Notes: a model not told the origin generated them from the sequence alone. A stretch of DNA of 64,000 bases from Clostridioides difficile CD160 (GCF_000449425.2 NZ_AVHW01000037.1:1-64000), one strand, 5' to 3'; positions 46,721-55,603 are shown, numbered from the stretch's first letter. A program made the numbers and translations.

Positions 46721-47398
46721 TTACTCCTGTTCTTTTACCTCTTCTATAATTTTAAAAAAGTTTTTGCGATAAATAACATCTACTTCAGTTATTGTATATA
46801 AAAATTCTTCTTCTCCTCCTTTTTCTAAAACTTTAATAGATAAATATATATTATTTAAAAATTCTTCAAATTTGTTTTGTAGATTATATTCAAGAACATC
46901 ATATTCATCAATTTCATCAATTTCATTTTCATAATCACATTCAAAATTTCTCCAATAAGCCTCTTTAACTAAATCATCTATTTCTAATTTGTATAGAGTC
47001 TTACCTTGATAATTTTTTAGTTCTTTTATAAAATTATCTTTATAACCTTTAATTTTCACATATCTTTTAAGCATTTGATATATTTCAGTACAAATATCAT
47101 TCTTTATTTTTTCTCTTGCTGAAAATTCACTTACTTCTTCTTGTTCTATAACATCTTCGATAATATCATCAAAAATAATAATAACATCATATAATAATTC
47201 ATTTAGATTTATATAATTGTGTGGATTCATTTTATAATAATAAAAGAAAAACATTTTTTCATTTTTTATAAAAAATCCTCCTGTTATTTCTCCCAAATCT
47301 TCATAATCAACACGTTCTAACATACTATTTAATTTGTTTTCTATGTCTACTCCAAACATATCAAAATAATCATACTCTTTCATTTTTTTACTTTCCAT
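46721..47398 (-). CDS. Hypothetical acidic protein
   Basis: This is a 225-residue, strongly acidic protein (rich in Glu/Asp and Ile/Tyr), helical in the middle (DIIEDVIEQEEVSEFSAREK). No domain is recognised. GAGAGGTTG precedes the ATG on the minus strand. Leader copy D lies ~90 bases upstream, with a short ORF between them. It diverges from the agr locus. Confidence 0.7.
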   Translation of the reverse strand: MESKKMKEYDYFDMFGVDIENKLNSMLERVDYEDLGEITGGFFIKNEKMFFFYYYKMNPHNYINLNELLYDVIIIFDDIIEDVIEQEEVSEFSAREKIKNDICTEIYQMLKRYVKIKGYKDNFIKELKNYQGKTLYKLEIDDLVKEAYWRNFECDYENEIDEIDEYDVLEYNLQNKFEEFLNNIYLSIKVLEKGGEEEFLYTITEVDVIYRKNFFKIIEEVKEQE

Positions 47399-47451
47399 TT
47401 TATCAACCTCTCATAATTAATTATTTTTTATTACTTAAGACACAATAGTTC

Positions 47452-47481
47452 TCATTTTTTATCTTTTTCATAATTATTCAT
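47452..47481 (-). CDS. Nine-codon ORF after leader copy D
   Basis: AAGGAG lies before ATG and the frame MNNYEKDKK stop. The RBS-to-ATG layout (AAGGAG..TTTAGATATG) is the same as at the methylase gene start (54013-54031), so this may be a leader peptide or the stump of a lost gene. Confidence 0.4.
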   Translation of the reverse strand: MNNYEKDKK

Positions 47482-47489
47482 ATCTAAAC

Positions 47490-47594
47490 ATCTCCTTCTT
47501 ATTGCTGACATATACAGCTTACTTATAATTACTAGAAAATCAGCTTATTTTTTCTTATAAGTAATATGGGGCATTTCTTGATTTTTTTTGAAAA
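47490..47594 (-). promoter_or_regulatory. Conserved leader element, copy D (reverse)
   Basis: Read on the minus strand: TTTTCAAAAAAAATC, TGCCCCATATTAC (box at 47561-47569), an unconvincing first hairpin, then GCTG-tatatgt-CAGC (47504-47518) and AAGGAG. Confidence 0.75.
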
Positions 47595-47701
47595 TATATT
47601 TGATTTCAGATATTTGTATAAAAATCATGTTATAATATATATGCTATAAGCATACTTTTTTATCTTTTAGATAACTTTTTGAATAGGGGGAAGTATTATT
47701 T

Positions 47702-48433
47702 ATGTTTTTATCAATAGCCATTTGTGAAGATGAAGAATCTTGCATGGATATAATAAAAAAATATCTTGATAAAATTATCAATGGTATTGAAATAGATTAT
47801 AATATAAATCTATTTTATTCAGCTGAAGAGCTTATTAAAAATTATCCTAATGAATTAGATTTACTTATTTTAGACATAAAAATGGAAGGTATTAATGGCA
47901 TGGAAGCAGCAAAGACAATTAGAGCTTTTGACAAGATAGTAGATATTATTTTTATTACTTCAATGACAAATCATATTTTAGATGCTTTTGATGTGAGAGC
48001 TTATAGGTATTTATTAAAACCTATTGATTATAGAATCTTTAAAAACTATATAGATTCATTTATAAATGATTTCATATTTAGAAATAATAATATACATATT
48101 GAATCAAAACATGTAGGACACAATTCAAGTTTATTTCTTAAAACAAGTGAAATTATCTATATAGAAGTAATGAAAAAAACAGTAATTATACATACAGAAA
48201 AAAGAAATCATGTATTATCAACTAGTTTAAGCAGTTTAGAAGATAAGCTTAAAGATTATGGATTTTTTAGATGCCATAATAGTTTTTTAGTAAATCTAAG
48301 AAAAGTAGTAAAAATCGAAAAAAATACAGCATTTATGGAATATGACAATAGATTAATAGAAATACCAGTAAGTAAATATAAAGTCAAAGATTTTAAAAAT
48401 AAAATAACTTTATTTTTAGGAGGATTATTATGA
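47702..48433 (+). CDS. agrA: AgrA-type LytTR response regulator
   Basis: This 243-residue response regulator has a receiver domain (1-120) with acidic pocket CEDE, phosphoacceptor Asp in LLILDIKMEG (about 58) and Lys in LLKPIDY. A LytTR DNA-binding domain follows (about 140-238; GFFRCHNSFLVNLRKV). It would activate target promoters when phosphorylated by the adjacent kinase. GGGGGAAG precedes the ATG. Its 3' end overlaps agrC by four bases. A TATAAT at about 47632 could be the -10 of its promoter. Confidence 0.92.
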   Translation: MFLSIAICEDEESCMDIIKKYLDKIINGIEIDYNINLFYSAEELIKNYPNELDLLILDIKMEGINGMEAAKTIRAFDKIVDIIFITSMTNHILDAFDVRAYRYLLKPIDYRIFKNYIDSFINDFIFRNNNIHIESKHVGHNSSLFLKTSEIIYIEVMKKTVIIHTEKRNHVLSTSLSSLEDKLKDYGFFRCHNSFLVNLRKVVKIEKNTAFMEYDNRLIEIPVSKYKVKDFKNKITLFLGGLL

Positions 48434-49740
48434 TAAAAAACAACTTCTTCTGGACAGTTTTTATATTTATATCTTTTTGCATAGAGTGGTTTATGTGTAA
48501 AAAAACATTAGATTACAATAGTGAGAGTAAAAGTAATTCCAGGATAACATTTATGTTCATTCTGGTAATTTTTTTTGCAAATACACTATACATCTTAGAT
48601 ATATTTCCAAATACTAGAGTTATAATATCTATATTTACGACCATAATAATAGCTAAACTTGGATATAATATAAAACTAATAAAGGCAATTTGTATCTCAA
48701 TCATATATTGGATGTTATTGATTTGTATAGATGCCTTAAGTATGAGCTTTACAATCTGGATAAATCTAATAAATGATATGAGTATTCTACTAACAAATAA
48801 TATTTATAGAATTGAGTCAATTATAATTGGTAAAGTTCTTTTAATTACTGTTTTATATTTATACAAATCATACTTTTTTGAAATTGACTCAGATGTGAAC
48901 AGAAAAATATTAACTTATATGTCAATTCCTATTTTCACAAATATAGTTTTATTTTTCATAATTTTTAAATATATCTTTAAGTATTCAGAAGGAACTTTAA
49001 TAGACAAAAACCAGCTTTTTACAATTGCTACAGTATTATTCTTATCTAGTATTTCATTGATTTCTCTCATAAAGAAAATACAAACAGATAATAAATTACT
49101 CATGGAAAATAATATGATTGAGAAAATATCTAGCATGAAAAATGAATATTACAAAAACATTGAATCAAAACAACTTAAAATAGAGTTGTTAAGCCATGAT
49201 ATGAAAAATCATATTTCATGTATAGAAGGTATGTATGAAAACAACATTGATATAAGACCTTATTTAAATAATATAAAAAAAACAATTAGAAATAATAATA
49301 TATATCATACAGGGAATGTTACATTGGATATTATACTAAACGATAAGAAAGATCTTTGTGATAAATATAATATAAACTTTATAGCATTAATAGATTTTAG
49401 CAAATGTAAATTTATTAAAGATATAGATATATGCGATATATTTTCTAACATATTAGATAATGCAATAGAGGCTTGCAATAAAATCACTTTAGATCCTAAA
49501 GAAATTATTTTAAAGGGGAATGTAATAAACGATTTTTATATAATTAAAGCAGAAAATACTAAAATAAATGACATCTTAATTAAAGGCAATGACATTTTAA
49601 CCGACAAAACTGATACATTAAAACATGGTTTTGGAATAAAAAGTATAAAAAATTCAATTAATAAATATGATGGAACATGCTTAATTGAACATAATAAAAG
49701 TAGATTTACTATGATAATTTCTATACCTATGCCCAGTTAA
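48430..49740 (+). CDS. agrC: AgrC-type sensor histidine kinase
   Basis: This 436-residue sensor has six to seven membrane segments in the first ~215 residues, then a cytoplasmic kinase of the GHKL group. The phosphoacceptor His lies in LLSHDMKNHISCI (about 256-268), the N-box is FSNILDNAIEACN (about 338-350) and the G-box is HGFGIKSIKNSI. It should sense the cyclic peptide made by the neighbouring agrB-agrD genes. AGGAGG precedes the ATG, which overlaps agrA (ATGA), showing translational coupling. Confidence 0.92.
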   Translation: MIKNNFFWTVFIFISFCIEWFMCKKTLDYNSESKSNSRITFMFILVIFFANTLYILDIFPNTRVIISIFTTIIIAKLGYNIKLIKAICISIIYWMLLICIDALSMSFTIWINLINDMSILLTNNIYRIESIIIGKVLLITVLYLYKSYFFEIDSDVNRKILTYMSIPIFTNIVLFFIIFKYIFKYSEGTLIDKNQLFTIATVLFLSSISLISLIKKIQTDNKLLMENNMIEKISSMKNEYYKNIESKQLKIELLSHDMKNHISCIEGMYENNIDIRPYLNNIKKTIRNNNIYHTGNVTLDIILNDKKDLCDKYNINFIALIDFSKCKFIKDIDICDIFSNILDNAIEACNKITLDPKEIILKGNVINDFYIIKAENTKINDILIKGNDILTDKTDTLKHGFGIKSIKNSINKYDGTCLIEHNKSRFTMIISIPMPS

Positions 49741-49826
49741 GCCTTATATTGTCCAGTTGTGCTAAATTATTGAAACTACAGTTATAAAATGATATTGTTT
49801 ATATATCAAAAAAGTAGGTGAAAATA

Positions 49827-50435
49827 ATGTTCAAAAAAATGGCTATAAAGATTACAACTGCATTAGTTGAAAACAAACTAATTACTATTAAAGAATACAA
49901 TATTTATAGTTATGGTTTCGAGGTAATAATTGCTTCATTCATAAATATAATATTAGCATTAACTTTAGCACTTATACTTCATAAATTTATTCATATATTG
50001 CTATTTTTAATATGTTATTGCTCAGTAAGGCAATTTTCTGGTGGATATCATGCTAATAATCACAAAAACTGTATATTTATTTTTTTATCAATTGTATTAA
50101 TTACTATATATGCTTCAAATTATATAAGCACAGTAAATCACATTCCAATTATTATATTTTCACTATTAAATTACTTTGGTATATTTTTTTTAGCTCCTCT
50201 TGAACATAAAAATAATCCTTTAAACTTGGATGAAAAAAGAAGATATAGTAAAATATCAAAGTTATTAGCAACAATAATTTTATTTATTGTAGTTGCAAGC
50301 TTCATTTCAAGAACTAAAACTGACTATACTTTATTTTGTTTATCAGCTTTATTTTGGATAAATATAATGCTAATTTTAGGAAATATACAAATAAGGAGGG
50401 ATAAAAATGAACAAATATTCATTAAAGATACTTAA
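49827..50435 (+). CDS. agrB: AgrB, autoinducing peptide protease/exporter
   Basis: This 202-residue membrane protein carries the AgrB signature RQFSGGYHANNHKNC with catalytic His and, about 7 residues on, Cys. It cleaves the AgrD precursor and forms the thiolactone. Several membrane segments follow. TAGGTG precedes ATG 49827; the in-frame GTG at 49818 is part of that RBS. The end overlaps agrD by 29 bases. Confidence 0.92.
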   Translation: MFKKMAIKITTALVENKLITIKEYNIYSYGFEVIIASFINIILALTLALILHKFIHILLFLICYCSVRQFSGGYHANNHKNCIFIFLSIVLITIYASNYISTVNHIPIIIFSLLNYFGIFFLAPLEHKNNPLNLDEKRRYSKISKLLATIILFIVVASFISRTKTDYTLFCLSALFWINIMLILGNIQIRRDKNEQIFIKDT

Positions 50436-50556
50436 ATGTCTAAGTTTATTATCTTTAGTAACAGCTCTTATGTCAGTTAATACAACATGCACCTGGTTTA
50501 ATCATCAACCAAATTTACCTGATGATTTAAGAAAATTTAAAAGTTATGGTAAGTAG
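50407..50556 (+). CDS. agrD: AgrD, autoinducing peptide precursor
   Basis: This 49-residue precursor has an amphipathic leader (MNKYSLKILKCLSLLSLVTA), a central NTTCTWFN and an acidic recognition tail HQPNLPDDLRKFKSYGK. By alignment with what I recall of the C. difficile Agr1 peptide region (STCPWII followed by HQP), the mature signal is predicted as TTCTWFN with a Cys-to-C-terminal thiolactone. AAGGAGGG precedes the ATG, inside the agrB 3' end. The order agrA-C-B-D differs from the B-D order of the common agr1 locus. Confidence 0.9.
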   Translation: MNKYSLKILKCLSLLSLVTALMSVNTTCTWFNHQPNLPDDLRKFKSYGK

Positions 50557-50570
50557 ATGAAAATATAATA

Positions 50571-50607
50571 TAAGGTAGAGTATAAAAACACTAATACTCT
50601 ATCTTAA
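50571..50607. terminator. Terminator after agr locus
   Basis: AAGGTAGAGTAT and ATACTCTATCTT pair around a ~10-base loop; it also serves the convergent gene. Confidence 0.8.
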
Positions 50608-51199
50608 GTAAAAAATACTTTATATACTCATTATTTTTATCAATAGGTACATCTAACATTATAGCTAAATTCATACAATCTATATGACCTTTTAAAAATA
50701 AATCTTTTATTATTAAGTTATTTAATTCATCATCTAATCTAATATACTCATTTAATATATCTCTATCTATATGTGATAGAAAATCATTTATATCTATCTT
50801 TGAAATAACTTCAGCAGCCTCTAAGTATTCAGAATTTTTTTCTCGAAAATTTTTAATTGCTATATTTGAGAATTTATTTAAATCTTCAAAGCTTTCAAAT
50901 TTAGATAGCATATACAATTTAATAAAATTTTTATATCCTTTTTTATATTGGAAATCAAATTCTATGCCATTAATGATATTTTTTTGATCTCTATAAAAAT
51001 CAAATTTTTCTCTTTCAGTTAATGATAGTTTATTATATATGGAATTAAAAAGCTCAAAATATGAATTAAAAAGTGCTTTATTTTTTCTTTTTAATTCTAT
51101 TAAATTATTGTTTTGACACTCGCTTAAGAAATTATCAAATTCTTCACTGATACTAAATTTATAAACTATATCTTCCACTTTTTCATGCACCCCATCCAC
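50591..51199 (-). CDS. Hypothetical helical protein
   Basis: This is a 202-residue, all-helical, charged protein without a recognised domain. A motif KLSLTEREKFDFYRDQKN lies in the middle. The start is uncertain: ATG 51199 has little RBS, and an in-frame GTG (codon 4) is possible. Its upstream region overlaps the operators of the XRE genes, so it may be part of that regulon. Confidence 0.65.
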   Translation of the reverse strand: MDGVHEKVEDIVYKFSISEEFDNFLSECQNNNLIELKRKNKALFNSYFELFNSIYNKLSLTEREKFDFYRDQKNIINGIEFDFQYKKGYKNFIKLYMLSKFESFEDLNKFSNIAIKNFREKNSEYLEAAEVISKIDINDFLSHIDRDILNEYIRLDDELNNLIIKDLFLKGHIDCMNLAIMLDVPIDKNNEYIKYFLLKIEY

Positions 51200-51202
51200 G
51201 CA

Positions 51203-51270
51203 TTAATAGTATATATATTAATATTAAAAATACTTTTAGTATATTTTTTTGACACGTATAGTATATCATT
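51203..51270. promoter_or_regulatory. Operators with TAGTATAT core before first XRE gene
   Basis: TAGTATATATAT near 51207, ACTTTTAGTATATTT near 51232 and ACGTATAGTATATCAT near 51254. The last overlaps a TTGACA (-35-like). The same word precedes the other XRE genes (51852) and the 52804 gene (about 52746). Confidence 0.6.
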
Positions 51271-51343
51271 AAAATAAATCATCTTCAATGAAGAATATAA
51301 AATTTTATAAACAATTATTAAAATTTAATCAGGAAGGATGTAA

Positions 51344-51691
51344 ATGTTAGAATTGGATAAAATAGAAGTTATACTCGGTAAAAGAATAAGAAATTATAGA
51401 AAAAAACTAGGATATAGCCAAGAAGTGTTGGCACAAAAATCAGATTTAGTTACTACATACATTGGACAAATTGAAAGAGGCGAAAAAAGAGCCTCTCTTC
51501 AAACTATGTTAAAAATAGCAAGTGCATTAGAGGTGCCTTTTGAAATATTATTTGAAAATATTGTATTAAATGACAACTATGTTGATACTATATCTTCTCA
51601 ATGCTATGAGTTAATTGATAGTCTGACATTAAAAGAACAAAAAGCTATTCTTAAACTTCTAAAAGATGTTATCGAATATAGAAATTTATAA
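51344..51691 (+). CDS. XRE regulator
   Basis: This 115-residue protein has a Cro/C1 HTH (RIRNYRKKLGYSQEVLAQK, TYIGQIERGEKRASL) and a C-terminal dimerisation helix. It is about two-thirds identical to the 51929 product. AGGAAGG precedes the ATG. Its promoter carries TAGTATAT operators, so autorepression is likely. Confidence 0.87.
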   Translation: MLELDKIEVILGKRIRNYRKKLGYSQEVLAQKSDLVTTYIGQIERGEKRASLQTMLKIASALEVPFEILFENIVLNDNYVDTISSQCYELIDSLTLKEQKAILKLLKDVIEYRNL

Positions 51692-51928
51692 AACATGAAT
51701 TGTCAGTTTTTTCTAAACTACTGCCATTCATTCTATAATAGTAGTTTATTTTATACATTTATATAAGATTTATTAATTAGGAATATTTTTTAATTCAGCC
51801 TAAATAGTATATATATTTTTATAATAACACGCTACTAGCACATTGCAATGACACTTATAGTATATTATTTAGATATAATATTTTAAAATATTATAAACTA
51901 CTTATATAATTAATTAGGAAGGGTGCAG
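51692..51928. promoter_or_regulatory. Promoter/operator region of second XRE gene
   Basis: ACTTATAGTATATTAT at 51852-51867 repeats the operator word, followed by TATAAT (about 51874), a good -10. Another copy of TAGTATATATAT lies near 51805. Confidence 0.55.
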
Positions 51929-52276
51929 ATGTTAGAATTAGATAAAATAGAATCTATAATTGGAAAAAGAATAAGAAATCAAAGGAGAAGATTAGGATAT
52001 AGTCAAGATGCATTAGCTAAAAAAATTGATTTATTTCCTACATACATTGGGCAAATTGAAAGAGGTGAGAGAAAGGCATCACTTCGCACAATATTAAAAA
52101 TTGCAAATGCACTAGAAATGCCTCTTGAAGTTTTATTTGAAAATATCATACAAAATGAAGATCATATTGATACTATCTCCTCTCAATGTTATGAATTAGT
52201 TGACAGTTTGGAACTAAAAGAACAAAAGTCTATTCTTAAATTGTTGCAAGAAATCATTGAATATAGGAAACTATAA
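51929..52276 (+). CDS. XRE regulator, paralogue
   Basis: This 115-residue Cro/C1 regulator (RIRNQRRRLGYSQDALAKK, TYIGQIERGERKASL) is a close paralogue of the 51344 product. GAAGGG precedes ATG 51929. The next XRE gene begins 3 bases after its stop, so the two are co-transcribed. Confidence 0.87.
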   Translation: MLELDKIESIIGKRIRNQRRRLGYSQDALAKKIDLFPTYIGQIERGERKASLRTILKIANALEMPLEVLFENIIQNEDHIDTISSQCYELVDSLELKEQKSILKLLQEIIEYRKL

Positions 52277-52278
52277 AT

Positions 52279-52626
52279 ATGGATACTGAAAGTAAAATTT
52301 TAATTGAAATTGGCAATAGGCTCAAAAAACAGAGAAAAAAACTAGATTTAACTCTTGAAGATATTGCTAACTTAACAGGTCTATCAAAAGGATATATTTC
52401 AAATATTGAAAAGGGAATAAAATCTCCTAGCCTTTTTACTTTTATAAAGCTTATTGATGTGTTAAATGTCTCATCTGATTACATTTTAAAAGAGAAAAAT
52501 GAACTTAATAAATTCCAAATCAGCACTGATAACATAGATGAGAGTATAAATGATTTAGATGGTAAAGAATTAAACCTTCTAATTGATATTATAAGGTCAA
52601 TTAAAAAAAATAGAAATTTAAAATAA
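52279..52626 (+). CDS. XRE regulator, third in cluster
   Basis: This is a 115-residue Cro/C1 protein (RLKKQRKKLDLTLEDIANL, GLSKGYISNIEKGIKSPSL) more distant from its two neighbours and closer in layout to the protein at 1235. No RBS is visible, consistent with translational coupling to the upstream gene (3-base gap). A terminator follows. Confidence 0.85.
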   Translation: MDTESKILIEIGNRLKKQRKKLDLTLEDIANLTGLSKGYISNIEKGIKSPSLFTFIKLIDVLNVSSDYILKEKNELNKFQISTDNIDESINDLDGKELNLLIDIIRSIKKNRNLK

Positions 52627-52641
52627 TAAAAATTTAGTCAT

Positions 52642-52678
52642 AAAAAGATGTCTTAGTAAACTTAGACATCTTTTTTAT
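52642..52678 (+). terminator. Terminator after XRE cluster
   Basis: AAAAGATGTC and GACATCTTTT pair with extra pairing inside the loop, followed by T. Confidence 0.85.
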
Positions 52679-52803
52679 TTTCAATTATTCTTAATTTTAT
52701 TTACTAATATACACATGACTTTTTTACTCATTTTGTGTTAATATATACTTACAGTATATATTTTATATTTTTTGTGTCTTTACATGCTTAAAAGGAGTTC
52801 AAT

Positions 52804-53385
52804 ATGATAAAAATCGAAGGAAAAGATGGTAAAAAAATTATAAAAAAGAAAATTGAAATTGAGTATATAGATTTTAATATGAACAATGTTGGGGAATTAG
52901 TAAATGAAAATGTATGTGCTTCTAAGCTTAAAGAAGTATCACTTGATAATAATATAGAAGCTTTACATTTTATAGGTCCAGGAGGAGGCAATTTTGAAAT
53001 TTTTATAGAAAAAATTATTACTTTGTCAACTAGAGATTCTACAGTGTATATTTCTGCATTTTGCCCAGATTTGTTTTTTTCTTGTAAAAAAGAATCTCTA
53101 TTAAAACAAATCAATAGGACTAATATAAAGGTTTCTCCTATCTTAACTATTTTTGAAGATACAAAAAATATGGTAAGAATTAAAAGATTTATATTTCCTA
53201 GATTTTGGACAAAATACATGAAAATGATTTGGTTGAAAAATAATAATTATCCATCACATTCAAATAAATTTACTGGAACTTCTACTTTTTACAAGGTTCT
53301 ATACATCAAAAACATAGTTATACTCAAATATTATATTAGAAAATGTCATAAGAACTATATTCATTTTACTAAAAAGAAAATATAA
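52804..53385 (+). CDS. Hypothetical protein, paralogue of 62012 gene
   Basis: This is a 193-residue protein of unknown function. Residues 130-140 carry IFPRFWTKYMK and then MIWLKNNNYP, matching ISFPKNWTRKMQQFWLRKNKYP at the same position of the protein encoded at 62012 in the ubiquitin-like operon. The N-terminal half is beta-rich with a GPGGGNFEIF turn and a Cys pair (FCPDLFFSCK). AAAGGAG precedes the ATG. A TAGTATAT-type operator lies ~50 bases upstream, so XRE proteins here may control it. Confidence 0.7.
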   Translation: MIKIEGKDGKKIIKKKIEIEYIDFNMNNVGELVNENVCASKLKEVSLDNNIEALHFIGPGGGNFEIFIEKIITLSTRDSTVYISAFCPDLFFSCKKESLLKQINRTNIKVSPILTIFEDTKNMVRIKRFIFPRFWTKYMKMIWLKNNNYPSHSNKFTGTSTFYKVLYIKNIVILKYYIRKCHKNYIHFTKKKI

Positions 53386-53462
53386 AAGTTCCTATATCAA
53401 AGTTTATAAAATTAGATAACTTCAATTTATATGTAGTTTATATGAAAGGAATATGGTTTTAT

Positions 53463-53801
53463 ATGTCTATAACAATAATAAAGATACCACAATCAGAATT
53501 AAAAATAATGAAATTTATTTGGGATACAGATTATGAAATATCTTCTAAAAATATAACAAGTGCAATGGAAAATGAATACAACTGGAATGCCTCTACAACA
53601 CTTTCATTATTATCAAAGTTAGTTAATAGGGGGTTTTTAGAAGCTAAAAAGATAAAGAGACTTACATACTACAATATACTTATCAAAAAAAAGGCTTACT
53701 TGAGATTTGAAACTAAATATTTCCTTTGTACTATACATTCTAATTCAATCGAAAGTTTAATCAAGTCTTTAAAAGATTGTGATTTCATCAATGATATTTA
53801 A
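53463..53801 (+). CDS. BlaI/MecI-family repressor (orphan)
   Basis: This 112-residue winged-helix protein is of the BlaI family: IPQSELKIMKFIWDTD, NWNASTTLSLLSKLVNRGFLEAKK, LTYYNILIKKKAYL. AAAGGA before ATG 53463 selects this start over 53442. No BlaR1 gene is adjacent. It ends in a strong terminator. Confidence 0.85.
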   Translation: MSITIIKIPQSELKIMKFIWDTDYEISSKNITSAMENEYNWNASTTLSLLSKLVNRGFLEAKKIKRLTYYNILIKKKAYLRFETKYFLCTIHSNSIESLIKSLKDCDFINDI

Positions 53802-53807
53802 ATAGAA

Positions 53808-53864
53808 ATATTGAAGAAGAAAAATAAACAAGTATTCAGTTTTTCTTCTTCAATATTTTTATAA
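53808..53864 (+). terminator. Terminator after BlaI-type gene
   Basis: ATTGAAGAAGAAAAA and TTTTTCTTCTTCAAT pair around a ~15-base loop, then ATTTTT. Confidence 0.85.
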
Positions 53865-53919
53865 AATACATTAACTCATTTCAAATGTGACTTCAGAATA
53901 TAATAACCTCCTAAAATAA

Positions 53920-54020
53920 TTTTTTTCAAAAAATACTTCTAAATGCCCCATATTAGTTAAAAAATAAAGCTGATTTACAGTAAATAAAATATAAGCTGCA
54001 TATGTCAGTTATAAGGAGGT
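53920..54020 (+). promoter_or_regulatory. Conserved leader element, copy F
   Basis: TTTTTTTCAAAAAA, TGCCCCATATTAG (box 53948-53956), hairpin CTG-attta-CAG (53970-53980), hairpin GCTG-catatgt-CAGT (53995-54009), then AAGGAGG. It precedes the methylase-like gene. Confidence 0.85.
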
Positions 54021-54028
54021 ATTTAGAT

Positions 54029-54895
54029 ATGAGAAGTTTAGTAAGCTATAAAGAAAGAGGAGATTATGGAAATGCTAGTTATCGTGGAAATACATCAGGT
54101 AAACTTATAGTTGATTTACTTAATGTTTATAATTCTGATTGTATTAGTGATTATATGTGTGGAAGTAATACAACTAAAGATGTAGCAGATACATTAGGAA
54201 TTCAGTCTAATTGTTATGATTTAAACATGGGATTTGATTTAATGACAGATGAGATAAAGGAGCGAAATAAACTTATATTTTGGCATCCACCATATTGGGA
54301 TATTATTAAATATAGTGGATATGTTTATGGAAATACTCCATTAAAAAATGATTTATCTCACATTAAAGACTATTCTCTATTTATGAAAAAAATAAATTAT
54401 TGTTTATCAAAGCAATTTGCATCATTAGAAAAAGGTGGTAGACTCATAATTCTTACAGCTGATATAAAAAAACAAGGAAAACTATATTCTATGTTACTAG
54501 ATATGGATAAAATAGGAACTTTGGAACAAATAATTGTAAAAGAACAAAATAATTGTCTTAGTGATACAAAATCTTATAAAAAAGAAAATTTCATAAGGAT
54601 AGCTCATGAAACAGCAATAGTTCTTAGAAGGGATTATTCATATACATTAGATTTTTCAATAGTACAAAAAGGTACTTGTGACTTAAGAAATAGTATGAGC
54701 ATAACTTGGAAAGACTTGGTTGCTACAGTAATAGAGAAGTTAGGAAAAGTAGCAAAGTTAGAAGATATCTATAAAGAAATCGAAGGTCATAAAAAATGTA
54801 ATTCAAATAAATATTGGAGAGAAAAAGTTAGACAAACACTTCAAATAAATCATATTTTTATTAGGCAAGAAAAAGGTGTCTGGGCAATGTCATAA
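54029..54895 (+). CDS. DNA methyltransferase-like protein with C-terminal winged helix
   Basis: This 288-residue protein resembles class I N6/N4 DNA methyltransferases. The SAM-binding region YMCGSNTT lies at 42-49 and the catalytic-type motif IV reads HPPYW (86-90), a variant of D/N/S-PPY. Residues ~225-288 form a winged helix (WKDLVATVIEKLGKVAKLEDIYKEI, then QTLQINHIFIRQEKGVWAM). AAGGAGG fixes the start at ATG 54029; an earlier in-frame ATG lies inside the leader hairpin. It could protect incoming plasmid DNA from restriction (inference). No restriction enzyme gene is adjacent. Confidence 0.8.
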   Translation: MRSLVSYKERGDYGNASYRGNTSGKLIVDLLNVYNSDCISDYMCGSNTTKDVADTLGIQSNCYDLNMGFDLMTDEIKERNKLIFWHPPYWDIIKYSGYVYGNTPLKNDLSHIKDYSLFMKKINYCLSKQFASLEKGGRLIILTADIKKQGKLYSMLLDMDKIGTLEQIIVKEQNNCLSDTKSYKKENFIRIAHETAIVLRRDYSYTLDFSIVQKGTCDLRNSMSITWKDLVATVIEKLGKVAKLEDIYKEIEGHKKCNSNKYWREKVRQTLQINHIFIRQEKGVWAMS

Positions 54896-54928
54896 ATTTT
54901 GATTTTTAAATTTATAGGAGGTACTTTT

Positions 54929-55507
54929 ATGGCTGAAAGTTTAAAAATAAATATAAAATATTACAACAAAATCATAGATAGATACATAGAAACTTGCACA
55001 TTAAACGAAGAAATTTTTAAATTTGGGGCTTTTATAGATAATAAAAAGCTATATCTTTCTCCTACTGATAGAGATCTTGATACAAGCATGTATAATGATT
55101 TCGAGCTATTTCACAATTTATTTAATAAGTATAAAACTCATCAAATATCATTATGTGAACTAAAAAATGCTATTAAAAAGCGTCTTCATTCATTACTTTA
55201 TTACTATAATACAAGACAATATAATGTATCAAGTATAATATCTAGCTTAAAACATATGGTTGGTAAGATATATACATATGATATATTTATTGAGGAGGTA
55301 AGAGAAACTATTGATTTTTGTATTGGGATTTTTGAATGGTCAGAAGAAACCCCTAATTCAATTTTATCTGAATTAGAAAATGGTTTTTGTATTCGTGATC
55401 TTTATAATAACCAAGAAAATCTACAGATCAGTTTTATTCCAAAGATAATACATCCTGATTTTCCTTCAGAATCTTTAATAGAAGTTACTGAAGTTTCCTT
55501 ATACTAA
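54929..55507 (+). CDS. Hypothetical protein downstream of methylase
   Basis: This is a 192-residue acidic, mostly helical protein without a recognised domain. TAGGAGG selects ATG 54929. It begins 33 bases after the methylase stop, so the two form an operon under leader copy F. It might be a methylase partner or a separate anti-host factor; nothing in the sequence decides. Confidence 0.65.
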   Translation: MAESLKINIKYYNKIIDRYIETCTLNEEIFKFGAFIDNKKLYLSPTDRDLDTSMYNDFELFHNLFNKYKTHQISLCELKNAIKKRLHSLLYYYNTRQYNVSSIISSLKHMVGKIYTYDIFIEEVRETIDFCIGIFEWSEETPNSILSELENGFCIRDLYNNQENLQISFIPKIIHPDFPSESLIEVTEVSLY

Positions 55508-55545
55508 ATTAATTATTTTATAAAATTGATATTATAAACTTTAAA

Positions 55546-55596
55546 TAAAAAAGCTATATTCTATGAGAGTAATATTTTCTAGTAATATAGCTTTTT
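55546..55596. terminator. Bidirectional terminator
   Basis: AAAAAAGCTATATT and AATATAGCTTTTTT pair around a ~21-base loop between convergent genes. Confidence 0.8.
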
Positions 55597-55603
55597 TGAT
55601 TTT

